DNA of 64,000 nucleotides from Eubacterium plexicaudatum ASF492 (lineage in GTDB: Bacteria > Bacillota > Clostridia > Lachnospirales > Lachnospiraceae): positions 6,002,501 to 6,066,500 of the forward strand of contig NZ_AQFT02000001.1 of assembly GCF_000364225.2 (NCBI RefSeq). The letters are read 5' to 3'. Each line of letters opens with the position of its first letter. The stretch's first letter is position 1. Below are positions 8,525 through 18,383 of the stretch, piece by piece. The translations under genes were made by a program, and so were the position numbers. Below the pieces are notes generated by a model. The model was not told the DNA's origin. It worked only from the letters and a program-made list of their open reading frames with translations, and ran no database searches.

Positions 8525-8881
8525 TCAGAAGTCCTTCCTGCCGGAAGGCTGCACCGCCTTTGGCTGGCAGATGGAGAGTCCTTCCAGAAGCCATCGCAGC
8601 TGCTGGCGGGTAAGCGGCCTTACTTGCGAAGCGTCCCGCGGCCACTGGAATTTTCCATTGTCCAGGCGTTTTGTGCAGAGCACGAACCCCGTCTGGTCAA
8701 AGTACAGGGCCTTTAGCGTATTTCTTTTCCGGCCGCAGAACAGATAAAGGGCGTCCGAATAAGGGTCCATCTGGTAAGTGTCCCGGATCAGGGACACAAG
8801 GCCGTCAAAGCTGCGCCGCATATCGGTGCATCCAGTGACGATATAAACTTTCGTGTCACTGGACAATGCACCTAACAGCAC
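8525..8881 (-). CDS. tnpB: IS66 accessory protein TnpB
   Basis: 118 residues. The VTGCTDMRRSFDGLVSLI block and the LYLFCGRKRNTLKALYFDQTGF segment (in halves LYLFCGRKRN and LKALYFDQTGF) are the signature of the IS66 Orf2 family. It is needed for transposition in this family, though its exact role is unclear. The start overlaps the end of tnpA by 10 bases. Confidence 0.93.
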   Translation of the reverse strand: MLLGALSSDTKVYIVTGCTDMRRSFDGLVSLIRDTYQMDPYSDALYLFCGRKRNTLKALYFDQTGFVLCTKRLDNGKFQWPRDASQVRPLTRQQLRWLLEGLSICQPKAVQPSGRKDF

Positions 8882-9267
8882 AGCCTCCCCAGCGCCAGAA
8901 GCGTATTCCGTATGGTATCTTCTGAAGCACCGTCTGCAATTTCAATGCTGTACCCCGGCATCCTGACCGTGATGGCAGCATGGGCTGCTGGAACCGGCAG
9001 CGTATCACTTGCAGCGCAGCCTGGATCAGGGACAGGGCTGCTGCCCAGCTCCAGTGGAACCACTTCGTGCATCTGTCTGGATGGGGCCGCCTGCGGATCT
9101 GGTATGATACAGGATTTTTTCTTTAGGTCTGAAACTTTGTTATGAAATGTTTTTATGGATATGGAATGCAGCCGGCACCATTCTCTGTCAGGCAGGCCGC
9201 TCGTGCGGCATTCCTGGATCAGCTCCAGCCATTCCTGGTCACTGCGGGTTTTCTTTTTCTCTGACAT
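8872..9267 (-). CDS. tnpA: IS66 accessory protein TnpA
   Basis: 131 residues, the first gene of the element. An N-terminal helix-turn-helix-like part (WLELIQECRTSGLPDREWC) fits IS66 Orf1 proteins, followed by a Pro/Ala-rich linker and a C-terminal strand pair (ITVRMPGYSIEIADG) common in the family. It overlaps tnpB, as usual in IS66. Confidence 0.88.
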   Translation of the reverse strand: MSEKKKTRSDQEWLELIQECRTSGLPDREWCRLHSISIKTFHNKVSDLKKKSCIIPDPQAAPSRQMHEVVPLELGSSPVPDPGCAASDTLPVPAAHAAITVRMPGYSIEIADGASEDTIRNTLLALGRLCC

Positions 9268-9439
9268 AGCATCATCTCCTGATTATTATTTTTGGAATGG
9301 ATGGCAGTAGTGGAGCCGCAGGAAAAGCAATAAACGGCTGCCGGGCTACTTTATCAAGAACTGATGTGGACATCCGCTCCAAGCTGATACCATTATAGAG
9401 CAAAATCAAGTTCCTGTGGAACGGTGGGTTATTCATCGC

Positions 9440-11965
9440 TTACACGACATCATCCTTCCTTTCATTCTTGTGCAGCTTATCCAGCCGGGCCTCCAGGGAT
9501 TTCTTTGTCTTTTCAAGCTGCTTGATGGTGAAATTCTCCGCCCGGCTGTTTTTCAGCTCCGCAAGCCCGTCCTCGATCTCCCAGATCTGCTCCTGTAAGA
9601 GCCGTTCCTGCCGCTCCACAGATACGGGAATACGCTCAAACTGGCTGTGTCCGATGATTACCGCGTCATAGTCGCCGGTGGAGATACGGGAGCAGAATTT
9701 TTTCCGGTTCCGGGTCTCAAAATCCTTTTTGGTTGCCACAAGGATGTTGGCGCTTGGATAGAGCCGCAGAAATTCCGAGGCCCACTGCTCCGTTAAATGG
9801 TTCGGCACCACAAAGAGGGATTTCTGGCACAGGCCCAGACGCTTGCTCTCCATGGCGGAGGCCACCATCTCAAAAGTCTTGCCCGCGCCCACTTCATGAG
9901 CTAAAAGAGTGTTGCCGCCGTAAAGGACATGAGCGATGGCGTTAAGCTGGTGGGGCCGCAGGCGGATCTCCGGGTTAATGCCGCCAAAAGTGATATGGCT
10001 CCCGTCATACTCCCGGAGCCGGTTGGCGTTGAACAGCTCATTATATTTCTGAACCAAAGTCTGCCTGCGGTACGGGTCTCGCCAGATCCAGTCCTGAAAC
10101 GCCTCCTTGATGGCCTGCTGTTTCTGCTGGGCCAGGGTGGTCTCTTTCTGGTTGAGGACGCGGCGTTCCTTCCCGTCCGGGTCATGCTCCGTGTCATAAA
10201 TCCGCACGTCCCGGAGATTCAGGCTGTCCTCTAAGATACGGTAAGCGTTGGCCCGGTCTGTCCCATAGGTGGTATAGGCGGCAATATTATTGTAAGAGAC
10301 TGCGTTTTTACCGGTGATGTTCCATTCTGCCGTGAAGGAGGAATAGTTGACCTCGATCACAGACTTTAAGTTGTAGGGTGTGTCCAGCAGCTCATACATG
10401 AATTGCTGGACATATTCTTTATCTACCCAGGTCGCCCCCAGTCGCACATCAATCTCCGAAGCGTCCAGGTCTTTGGGCTGTGCCGCCTGTAATGCCTCCA
10501 CATTGGTCTTGACCGTCATATAAAGGGAATCATCCGGGGCCATCCCTTCCATGATCCGCTGGTATTTATGGAGCTTCTCCCGGACATTGCCGGAGAGGAA
10601 ATCATCGGCGGTGCGGTAAATGTGAGAGCCTCCCGGTTCCGGCGTGAAATCTAAAAATACCACGCCCCGCAGCTCCGCAGCCAGGGTTTCCTCGTCCTTC
10701 CCGGTCAGAGCCGACATATACTCCATATCTACACAGGCTTTCTCGGAAATAGAAACGGACAGTGCTTCGCTGGCGGTGTCCACGCTGGTAACGGCGGTGT
10801 GCTGCTTGATGGTACGTTTGCTGAACATATCCGCCTTGCGCTCAAACTGGCCTTCCTCGTCCAGCACTTCCAGGGAGCAGAGCAGGTAATAGGAGCTGTC
10901 ATCGGCAAAGGCTAGGGCATTTCCCCGGCTGTTGATCAGGCCGTATTTCTCTGAAAAAGCGTCATAGAGGCGGTTTAATTCTGCCTGCTGGCGGAGGATC
11001 ACATCGTCCGTGTAGTTATCCATCTGGTAAGCGATCAGTTGCTGCACACAGTCCCTAAGCTCCACCAGACCCTTTACGCGCTCCGTAGCAGTAGCGTTTA
11101 AGTCCGGCCTGACCATGCGGCTGTTCTCCCGGAAGTAAACTTCTCCGTCCACAATGGCATAGGAGAAATTTTTTACATTGGGGTCAGCGGGAATGGAAGT
11201 ATCGATCTCCTCCCCCTCATAAAGCTCCGGCAGCCTGGCCTCTTGGTACTGGCCCCGGATATATTTCACCGCGTCATGGAGCTGGTCGGCAAGGGAGAGG
11301 CTTTCAATGGGGGCAACGGTAAAACCCTGCCTGCCAAATTGGGTGCTTTCCGAAGTCTGCCGCCCTAAGATCATTTCTGGGTGGTCGATAAAATAGCGGT
11401 TGATGGCAAACCCGTCCTCATTTTCCCCCAGGTGTATCCAATCCGGTTCCGCAACAACAGGGCTGTCACGTTTCTGCAGAAATAAAATGTCCGAAACCAC
11501 ATCCGTACCGGCATTGGCCTTGAACGCATTGTTTGGCAGCCGGATCGCGCCTAAAAGGTCGGCCCGCTCCGCTAAATAACGCCGTACCTCCGGGGATTGT
11601 TTATCTAAGGTATACCGGGAAGTGACAAAGGCCACCACGCCTCCGGGCCGTACCTGGTCTAAGGCTTTGGCAAAAAAATAGTCATGGATGGAAAAGCCCA
11701 GCTTGTCATAGGCCCGGTCAGGCACTTTGTATTGGCCGAACGGCACGTTGCCTATGGCCAGGTCGTAAAAATCCCTCCGGTCAGTGGTCTCAAAGCCGCC
11801 CACGGTAATGTCTGCCTTTGGATAGAGCTGCTTGGCGATCCTCCCGCTGACCGAATCCAGCTCCACGCCGTAAAGCCTGCTGGCCTCCATGCTCTCCGGC
11901 AGGAGGCCGAAAAAATTCCCCACGCCGCAGGAAGGTTCCAAAATATTCCCGGCAGTAAAGCCCAT
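9440..11965 (-). CDS. Methylase-helicase, middle fragment (methylase and helicase lobe 1)
   Basis: 841 residues. It begins MGFTAGNILEPSCGVGNFFG, the SAM-binding motif of an N6 methylase, with GNVPFGQYKV as the likely catalytic NPPF-type motif. After a long middle region, PHQLNAIAHVL and HEVGAGKTFEM mark the first helicase lobe. The last codon of the frame uses IS66 bases and the fragment stops directly in the IS end. Its true N-terminus continues from the frame that ends at 11971. Confidence 0.75.
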   Translation of the reverse strand: MGFTAGNILEPSCGVGNFFGLLPESMEASRLYGVELDSVSGRIAKQLYPKADITVGGFETTDRRDFYDLAIGNVPFGQYKVPDRAYDKLGFSIHDYFFAKALDQVRPGGVVAFVTSRYTLDKQSPEVRRYLAERADLLGAIRLPNNAFKANAGTDVVSDILFLQKRDSPVVAEPDWIHLGENEDGFAINRYFIDHPEMILGRQTSESTQFGRQGFTVAPIESLSLADQLHDAVKYIRGQYQEARLPELYEGEEIDTSIPADPNVKNFSYAIVDGEVYFRENSRMVRPDLNATATERVKGLVELRDCVQQLIAYQMDNYTDDVILRQQAELNRLYDAFSEKYGLINSRGNALAFADDSSYYLLCSLEVLDEEGQFERKADMFSKRTIKQHTAVTSVDTASEALSVSISEKACVDMEYMSALTGKDEETLAAELRGVVFLDFTPEPGGSHIYRTADDFLSGNVREKLHKYQRIMEGMAPDDSLYMTVKTNVEALQAAQPKDLDASEIDVRLGATWVDKEYVQQFMYELLDTPYNLKSVIEVNYSSFTAEWNITGKNAVSYNNIAAYTTYGTDRANAYRILEDSLNLRDVRIYDTEHDPDGKERRVLNQKETTLAQQKQQAIKEAFQDWIWRDPYRRQTLVQKYNELFNANRLREYDGSHITFGGINPEIRLRPHQLNAIAHVLYGGNTLLAHEVGAGKTFEMVASAMESKRLGLCQKSLFVVPNHLTEQWASEFLRLYPSANILVATKKDFETRNRKKFCSRISTGDYDAVIIGHSQFERIPVSVERQERLLQEQIWEIEDGLAELKNSRAENFTIKQLEKTKKSLEARLDKLHKNERKDDVV
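9444..9451. repeat. 8-bp target-site duplication, right copy (IS66)
   Basis: Exact copy of 6461-6468 (ACGACATC), directly abutting the right IS66 terminal repeat. Confidence 0.95.
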
Positions 11966-11970
11966 GTTCC

Positions 11971-14900
11971 CTACCGCTTCATAGATCGCCCGGATGACCG
12001 TGGGGTGGTATAATGGGCGTTCAGCGTGGAAGAACGTGCAGAGGTGTATTCCTCTGGGGAGAGGAGCGCGGAAAGCTCCTTAAACTCATTGGCCCAGGCC
12101 GGTTTTCTCTCATCAAAGGCATCGGCAAGGCCGCCCCAGCCTACATAGCGTGAGAGGACTTCCTGCTCTGCGGGGGTTGCTGTGCGGTTCTGGGCTTCGA
12201 TCTCCTTTAAGGTACGGATAGCATCCATGTTCATGCGGAACTTGGCTTTTTGCCCGCCTTCCCCCAGATGGTCGTCTGTGATATGGAAGTTTCCGGCAGC
12301 CGGGGCCGGTATGGTCGGTTCGGGCGGCGTATGCTCCGGTTCCTCGATATGGAGCCGTTCCACCACAATATCATAAGGCAGGTTGTTTTTATCCCCCGGA
12401 TAGACGGTCACAGGCTCCGCCGTGATCTCCGGCTGTGCCTGTTCCGGGACAGGGGGCAGGAACAGGTGTGCATTACGCCCGTCCCGGCGCAGAAATTCCT
12501 CGAACTGTTCCCGGTTCACCATCTCATGGCTCCAGGCATAGGGGCCGGTGTCGATCCGCACATCCACCTCGCCAATATACCCTATCGTGCCGGAGATCTC
12601 CCGGAAAGGATAGGGGAGGATCACTTTATCCCCCACCTGATAGGACGGTTCCCCTTCCAGGCGGGTTTCCTCCCTCTGTACCGGCTCATGGGAAAATCCG
12701 TCAAGCTCCTGCTGGTACAGGGCGCGGAGGATCGGCGCAGCCTGCTCCCAGGACGCAGAACGCCGGGAAGAAAACTTATCGTGTATCTCTGCCTCTATGC
12801 CGGTGGTGGAAGTAAAATAGTCAGCCGTATCGCCGGTCATAAGCTCCATGGTCTCGGCGCGGCCCGCAAAGGTCTCGGAAAGCCTCTGGGCGATCCGGGT
12901 ATTGCCTTCCCCGGAGCGCAACCATCCGGAAATATATGCCTTGTCCTGCCCGGTGAGCAGGCCCGCAGTCAGCACCTCCCGCAGATCGTCATCGGTTCCT
13001 TTCAGGTCGGCGGGCAGAAACTCGGTGATATGGCCATTCCGGGAATCCCGCCGCAGCAATCGCTCAAACTGTTCTTTTCCCTCTGCCCTGGAAACAGGGA
13101 AACGCTGGGAAGGGTCGTTCAAATGGACATCAAACAGCCCAACCTCCGTGATCTCAAAGGGTTTATCATCCAGATAGACCGTATCGCCCACCTGGTAAGC
13201 CGGGGCAAGAGGGTCACGGGCCATGACAGGAGCTGCAGGGCTTTCCGGTATTGCCTCTTTGATCTGTTCCCATTCCTCGTCCGTCACAGTAAGGTCGATC
13301 TCATGGGTGGCCATTTCACCGTTTCCGATAGTAATGGTATCTCCCTGGCGGGTCATAGTCTGGCCGGCCAGATCGGGCGGGGCCGTTTCCTGGCGTTCCA
13401 ACTCCCGCATAAATTCCGTGGCGGAGGCTTCGTCATAAAACGACCTGATCCAGTTGCTGTCCCCAAAGACATATTCCTGGTTCAGATTGTCCCAGACCGC
13501 ATAGGAGCCGCGCCCCGGTTCCATGTAGGAATCCTGGCTTTCCATGACAACATAGCGGCTTTCCCAATCCTGTCCGGACTGTGCCTTTTCCTCCGGGGTG
13601 ATAAAGCGTTCTTCCTTGATAAGCTGTGCGATCCTGCGCTGTACCCTGGGCCATGGCAAGTCCGTACCGGCTTCGGGAACCGGAAAGGCCGGGAGGTCAT
13701 CGCCGTATTCCTTTCTCAGCCATGCCGCCGTATCCTTATCGCGGGCATGGGTTCTCATGTGATAAGCTACTGCCTGCTTGCTGCCAATGCTGCCGTTCCA
13801 TTCCTGAAGGGCAGCGTCAATGGCCGCCTGCGGGTCGGAAGGGCGTGTGACTTCTGGGGAGGGAGATTGCGGAGCCGGTGTCTGTTCCGGCGTTTCCGAA
13901 ACGGGTGTCTGCTCCACGGTCTCTGTGGCCGGTGTTTGTTCCGGTGCTTCATGTACCGGTTTTTCTGCCTCCTGCGGTGTCTTTCCATCCTTTTCAGGCA
14001 TAGAAAAAGCAGAGGGCATTTTCACACTCTCTGCTTCGTTGATCGCTCTGATCTGTTCCTGTTCGGAGGGGAACAGGGGTAAGGTCAGTTGTATATAAGT
14101 TCCGTCTGTATCATTTCCTCGGCCTGTGCCTTGCAGTTGTTGGCCAGCCCCACCCACTTCATCGGGTCGGCGGCTTTCAGGCTCTCCGTCACGCCTGCTG
14201 TTTCCATCAGCTCCGGCATGAGCTGTTCCAGCCTCCGGTTTGCTGCCGTGTCGATCTCTGCCAGATGTTCCGTCAGTTTCCCGGACAGCAGAAGGTTGTT
14301 GTAAAGGATCGGGCGGTGTTCCTTCAGATAGGTTTTCCGCATCCTGCCGTATCTGCCCAGGGGCTGCGCCGTTTTCGGTTCCTCCAATACCAGGTTCGGG
14401 AACAGATAATCCCCGCTCTGCGTGTAAGTCAGTTCGCTCATTTGCCATGCTCCTTTCATATTCGTAGTGCTTGATGGTTACGCCAATCTGCCGCAGCACC
14501 TGGCCGCTGGACTGGCTGACCGCCGTGCCGAGTGCATTGACCACAGCGGGGGTATTGAAATCAAAGATACTTAAAAAATCCTCATGCTCAAAGTAGTTTT
14601 CCGGCTCCATGCCGCAGCGGGACATCAGGGAAAAAGTGATGCTGACCGTTGCCGCGCTCTTAAAAGCTACTTCGATATTAAGGTCATCATACTCCTCCAG
14701 AAAACTGCCGTCAACGATGTCCATCAGGTCGCGCCGGTGTTCCTGCCAGTATTCGTCTGCAAGGCGGGCGGCCACCTTCTCCAACTGGTCGGCAAGGCCA
14801 GAGGCCCCGGAGATCCCGTAGGCATTTTCCAGTGCCGCCGTGACCGGTGCTTCATGCTCCGGCTGGTACTGCCAGAGCTGGAGGCGGCGGGCATTTTCCC

Positions 14901-15204
14901 TCCCTCCGGTGTCGGAAACGTCAAACACATATTTCAGCCTCGGCCTGTCCCCGCTGTCGTCAATCAGGGCGATCCCCTTGGAGCCGCGCCGCACATACCG
15001 CCGCATGGTCTTGTTCCAGAGGTCATAGTCTGCACAGGCCGTGGCATCGGGCCGCTGGGCAAAGATCATGAGCTGCTCCGGGAAGGGATATTTATACAGG
15101 CGGGAGGCGGTAGTGAGAAACGCTGTCCACTGCTGAAAGCTGCTGGTCAGCCGGGACGCTTCATACTCGGCCATCGCCGTATAGTTCTGTAATTTACTCG
15201 GCAT
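11971..15204 (-). CDS. Methylase-helicase, N-terminal fragment
   Basis: About 1,077 residues from the preferred ATG at 15204. It contains the N-terminal region, the Gly/Pro/Glu-rich linker around residues 255-375 (low complexity in this frame because tnpV is encoded in another frame), two YQVGD-type small beta domains and the lead-in to the methylase (ALLSPEEYTSARSSTLNAHYT). The frame runs off at HYTTPRSSG; adding one C restores the HYTTPTVIRAIYEAVGNMG family sequence and joins it to the next fragment. Confidence 0.75.
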   Translation of the reverse strand: MPSKLQNYTAMAEYEASRLTSSFQQWTAFLTTASRLYKYPFPEQLMIFAQRPDATACADYDLWNKTMRRYVRRGSKGIALIDDSGDRPRLKYVFDVSDTGGRENARRLQLWQYQPEHEAPVTAALENAYGISGASGLADQLEKVAARLADEYWQEHRRDLMDIVDGSFLEEYDDLNIEVAFKSAATVSITFSLMSRCGMEPENYFEHEDFLSIFDFNTPAVVNALGTAVSQSSGQVLRQIGVTIKHYEYERSMANERTDLHAERGLSVPEPGIGGTENGAAPGQIRQDAENLSEGTPPDPLQQPSAVRETDGTSGRDRHGSKPEAGTAHAGADGNSRRDGEPESRRPDEVGGAGQQLQGTGRGNDTDGTYIQLTLPLFPSEQEQIRAINEAESVKMPSAFSMPEKDGKTPQEAEKPVHEAPEQTPATETVEQTPVSETPEQTPAPQSPSPEVTRPSDPQAAIDAALQEWNGSIGSKQAVAYHMRTHARDKDTAAWLRKEYGDDLPAFPVPEAGTDLPWPRVQRRIAQLIKEERFITPEEKAQSGQDWESRYVVMESQDSYMEPGRGSYAVWDNLNQEYVFGDSNWIRSFYDEASATEFMRELERQETAPPDLAGQTMTRQGDTITIGNGEMATHEIDLTVTDEEWEQIKEAIPESPAAPVMARDPLAPAYQVGDTVYLDDKPFEITEVGLFDVHLNDPSQRFPVSRAEGKEQFERLLRRDSRNGHITEFLPADLKGTDDDLREVLTAGLLTGQDKAYISGWLRSGEGNTRIAQRLSETFAGRAETMELMTGDTADYFTSTTGIEAEIHDKFSSRRSASWEQAAPILRALYQQELDGFSHEPVQREETRLEGEPSYQVGDKVILPYPFREISGTIGYIGEVDVRIDTGPYAWSHEMVNREQFEEFLRRDGRNAHLFLPPVPEQAQPEITAEPVTVYPGDKNNLPYDIVVERLHIEEPEHTPPEPTIPAPAAGNFHITDDHLGEGGQKAKFRMNMDAIRTLKEIEAQNRTATPAEQEVLSRYVGWGGLADAFDERKPAWANEFKELSALLSPEEYTSARSSTLNAHYTTPRSSGRSMKR
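14085..14441 (-). CDS. tnpV: TnpV-like transposon protein, overprinted inside the methylase-helicase gene
   Basis: 118 residues in a different frame of the same strand as the methylase-helicase gene, wholly inside it. The start MSELTYTQSGDYLFPNL, the GRYGRMRKTYLKEHRP block, LLLSGKLTEHLAEID and the C-terminal WVGLANNCKAQAEE are TnpV-family landmarks. An AAAGGAG sits 8 bases before the ATG, supporting real translation. The host frame here is low complexity, as expected when a second frame carries the constraint. TnpV function is not established. Confidence 0.75.
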   Translation of the reverse strand: MSELTYTQSGDYLFPNLVLEEPKTAQPLGRYGRMRKTYLKEHRPILYNNLLLSGKLTEHLAEIDTAANRRLEQLMPELMETAGVTESLKAADPMKWVGLANNCKAQAEEMIQTELIYN

Positions 15205-15430
15205 TTTCATCCTCCTTTCCGTCAAAATCCGGGTACAGCTCCAAAGCTTCAAAATCCGCCTCGCTCATGGGAGAGAGCTTTTCCAGCGTGGAATCCGTAA
15301 GGGCAAGAAGCTCCGCCTCATCTGGTCCCAGATAGCCGCGCATTTCTTTGAGTGCGTCCATCAGCCCCTCCTTTGTCCCGGTGTTGTAAATACACATCAG
15401 ATTGATTTCGTCAAACGTAAAATTTCCCAT
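15194..15430 (-). CDS. Transposon-transfer assisting protein (TTRAP family)
   Basis: 78 residues, acidic. MGNFTFDEINLMCIYNTGT and the RGYLGPDEAELLALTDSTL block are typical of the small TTRAP proteins found in CTn-type ICEs. Its 3' end overlaps the start region of the methylase-helicase gene. Mechanism unknown to me. Confidence 0.8.
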   Translation of the reverse strand: MGNFTFDEINLMCIYNTGTKEGLMDALKEMRGYLGPDEAELLALTDSTLEKLSPMSEADFEALELYPDFDGKEDENAE

Positions 15431-15431
15431 A

Positions 15432-18283
15432 TCAGATCTCCCTTTCCGCGCTCTTTTTCGGCGCTGTCTTTTTATGCTCCTGTTTGGGCTGGTTTTTAAG
15501 CTGCTCTACAACGGATATTTTCTTTTCCCGGCTCTCCCGGTGGGTGGCTTCGGCCAGAGCCATCAGGGAAATGGGCTGGCCGGAGCGGGCCTGCTGTTCC
15601 AGCTCGGCAACGGTAGGCTCCTTTGGGCCGTTATTGATGATCCCGTCAATCATCCCATAATCGTCCTCCACCTGCATTTCCGCATTTTTCAGCGGGTTCT
15701 CTTTTTCCAAAAATCTGGCCAGCTCCTGAAAACCAATGCGGTCACAGTAATGGCAGGATAACACGCCGTTTTGCTTTACGGCAACAATATCGCTGACGCT
15801 TAAAGAGGGGCTGTGGTAGTCTGCCGGATGGCGGATATTAAACTGTTCATACAAAGATTCCAGTTGCCGGGCCGTGCTGCCTCCATGGTCTGCGGAAAGC
15901 TCGCCGGTATAGATCAGGTCATAGGTAGCGCGTTCCACCGTAAGCCCTTTGGATTCCAGCCAGTCCATCCCCATAAAGCGCACTCCCTGGGAATCTTCGT
16001 CTTTGACCTGATAGATAGCAAAGCAGTCCCCGCCATGCTCCAGGAAAGCCGCCTCCCGTTCCTCCTGGTGGTTCAGTCGGTCTTGTACCTGGTGGTCAAA
16101 CTCCTTGCTCTGTTCCCATTCCTCACGGGGGACGGTGAACATCATCCCGGCAGGCTGTCCCTCTAAATCTTCCCGGTCAAAAACCATTTCCGCGCTGCCT
16201 CCGTCCACAACGGCATAAATTGTAAAATCCTGTTCCAGAAGCTCCGCTGCCCGGTCTCTGGAGAGGGGCAGCATATCCCCGTCCCGATAGCCGTGGTCAG
16301 TTTCCAGTTCTTCCATGGTACGGCTCACATCCGGTATGGGGTACTGATCCAGCGTGGTATCATGAAGCGCAGAATCCTCCCGGTCAAAATGTTCCCCTAA
16401 TTTCTGAACCGCCTCCTGTGTGGCATTGAGTGCTGCCTCCTGCAAGGTGTCGATCATGGCAAGAGGCGCATACTTGATAGACTGTGTGCCGAGGTCATGG
16501 AGATCGCAGATACGGAGTACCGCCGTGGAAAGCATGATGTCCGGTGCTTCAAGCTGCCCTCCGTCCAGCTCTTTCAGGGAATTTACATCATAAAGCGTAT
16601 AGTCCCAGCCGTTTTCGCTGGACTGGATATGGAGGTAAACGGAATCGTCCAGCACACAGAGCTTTTCTTCCTGCATAAAAGCAGAATCCGCAGGGAGAAG
16701 GCCGCTTGCGGCAATCTGCCCGCGGGTAAGCGGCTGGGGGTATTCGATAAAGCCGTATGCCTGGACAGCCCCGTTTTCATAGTCCGTGATCCGGGGTTCC
16801 TCCTGGATATGGACGTCTTCCATGAGCGGGTATGTACCGGTGTTCAGAGCGTCCTGCGTGATATAGTAGCGGTAAGGCGTTTCTATCGGTTCCGGGGCAG
16901 GGTGTTCCGGTTTCGGCTGCTTTTCTGGCTCCGGGCGGATCACTTCCGCCTCCGGCATGGCGGCGATCAGATCGTCAACGGCTTTCCGGATCAGCGGATT
17001 GTCCCGAAACTCATCAATGAGATAGACCATATCTACATCAATGGTGTCTCCTTCCAGAATGGGATAGGAGGCCCCGCCGTAGAGACTTCCGTCCTCCGGC
17101 AGCTCAAAGCCGATTCCCTTTACGCCGTTCATGCGCTCTGCGGGGATTGCGTTGTAGAGCCGGATCGCGTCAGCAAGGGAGAGGTTTTCATGGTGTTCCC
17201 CATATCGGGAAATTCCATGCACTCCGCCACATAGTAGCGCAGCGACTCCGGCCCGGATTGCTCCTGTGCCATTTCTGTCTGTATGGATTCCTTCTGCTCC
17301 GGCTCCCCCTGAACCATCTGCTCTGTCTGCACAGCCAGGTCAATTCCCCGCTCCTTGCAGATTTCCGCAAAATGGGTATCTATGTCATGGATCAGGCTGC
17401 TGGCAGTCTTGTTGATGGTGTCCAGGCTGGCTTTCAGCTCCGGCAGTTCCTTCCCCTTGCTCCAGCTTGCGATATAACCGAAGCTGTTTTCTCCCGTCTG
17501 GATTCCGTAATACTGGCAGACCGAGTAAGAGACGCTTTCGGCCTCTACTTCCTCGGTGCGCCGGTCTTTGGGTTTGGGTGGTTCCTTCGTTTCGTCTCCC
17601 CTGGCGGCAAGACGCTCCTTCTCATAATTGTGGAGCTTGGCATGGGTGATCTCATGGACAGCGGCAGAAACCGTCTGTACCTCGCTCATCCCTTCCCGAA
17701 TCGTAATGCTCTGGGTATCCGCGCTGAAAAAACCGTCTGCGCTGTCCCGGATCGGGGCTATCTTCATGGGAACCGGGGATGACCGCCGCAGGGCCTCCAT
17801 GAAAATCTCATAATTCTGTACATCCCCCTTTAGATCGCTGGCAAGCTGGGGCAGGGGCTTTCCCTCTGTCTGTGACACGTCAAAAACGGATACGATTTTA
17901 AACATGGGGATCTGTATCTCTTTTTCTTCCCAAATAGCCTTCCCGTCCTGATCCAGCACCGGGGCTTTGGTGTCCGGGTCACGCTTGATCTCCTCCACCT
18001 TTTTCTTGAACGGGGTCGGGGCGATGATCTTAATGCTCCGTTCCCCCTTCTTTACATGGCGGCCAAACTGGTTTTTCCACTTGTTAAATCCGGCCACATG
18101 GCTGGCATGGGGCATCTGCATATGGATCAGCATGATATTGTTGGTGGAATAGCTGTGGAACCGGGACATGGTGCGGAGATAATCCATATATTTTTCGCTT
18201 TCAAACAGCTCCTTGATCCCCTGCTCAATGCCCGCAGTGATCTCCTGTAGCCGTTCCTTGTTGCTCTGTTTCTGGTCGGCCAT
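15432..18283 (-). CDS. ArdC-like ssDNA-binding / metallopeptidase-like protein with YodL-type region (one frame break)
   Basis: Two frames (17129-18283 and 15432-17222) overlap and join if one base is added at the C4 run 17198-17201, giving about 950 residues. The first 300 residues are ArdC-like: FHSYSTNNIMLIHMQ and FNKWKNQFGRHVKKGE for DNA binding, then VHEITHAKLHNYE, an HExxH zinc-peptidase-like motif. After ECMEFPDMG the second part is the NLSLADAIRLYNAIPAERMNG region and several polyvalent-type domains. Such proteins may shield incoming ICE DNA from restriction (family inference). Start 18283 is chosen for its GGAAAGGAG. Confidence 0.8.
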
Positions 18284-18330
18284 TGTTACAACTCCTTTCC
18301 TGGCTAAAAAATGGGTCTTGGTTTCCAAAG

Positions 18331-18374
18331 AAAAAACGCCCCGGCACAGAAACGGTCATTCCTGTACCGGGGCG
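18331..18374 (-). terminator. Intrinsic terminator before the ArdC-like gene
   Basis: Arms 18337-18349 and 18362-18374 (CGCCCCGG core) make a 13-bp stem with one G-U pair on the minus strand, followed by six T. It lies 10 bases after the 94-aa gene and about 50 bases before the ArdC-like start. Confidence 0.8.
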
Positions 18375-18383
18375 CGGCTTTTA

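Larger units (their letters stand above)
6469..9443 (-). mobile_element. IS66-family insertion sequence, 2,975 bp
   Basis: The element carries the three usual IS66 genes (tnpA, tnpB, tnpC) in order on the minus strand. Its terminal inverted repeats (6469-6497 and 9415-9443, starting GTAAGCGATGAATAACC) match at all but one of 29 positions and are flanked by the 8-bp duplication ACGACATC. All three genes are intact, so the copy may be active. It interrupts the ICE methylase-helicase gene just before its DEAH box. Confidence 0.95.
4369..15204 (-). pseudogene. Giant ICE DNA methylase-helicase gene, split by IS66 and one frame break
   Basis: Removing the IS66 copy and one target duplication, and adding one base at the G4 run 12002-12005, restores a single frame of about 2,617 residues. 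Order: N-terminal region, a low-complexity linker (overprinted by tnpV), polyvalent-type beta domains starting YQVGD, an N6-methylase core (NILEPSCGVGNFFG, then GNVPFG), a superfamily 2 helicase with Walker A HEVGAGKT near residue 1,770 and DEAH, and a C-terminal helicase domain ending QRKGRIVRQGN. Such proteins are typical of CTn-type ICEs and may protect or process transferring DNA (inference). The start at 15204 follows AGGAGG at ideal spacing and overlaps the TTRAP stop. The IS66 copy certainly breaks it; the frame break may be an assembly error. Confidence 0.8.

Noticed and set aside
8262-8645. Minus-strand frame between tnpB and tnpC of IS66 as a passenger gene
   Set aside because: It overlaps tnpB, has no SD and reads as Arg/Ala/Cys-rich non-family sequence.
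12250-14082. Long plus-strand frame of 610 codons opposite the methylase-helicase
   Set aside because: It is an antisense shadow of a GC-rich coding frame; composition is rich in Arg, Gly, Phe and His and no domain is recognisable.
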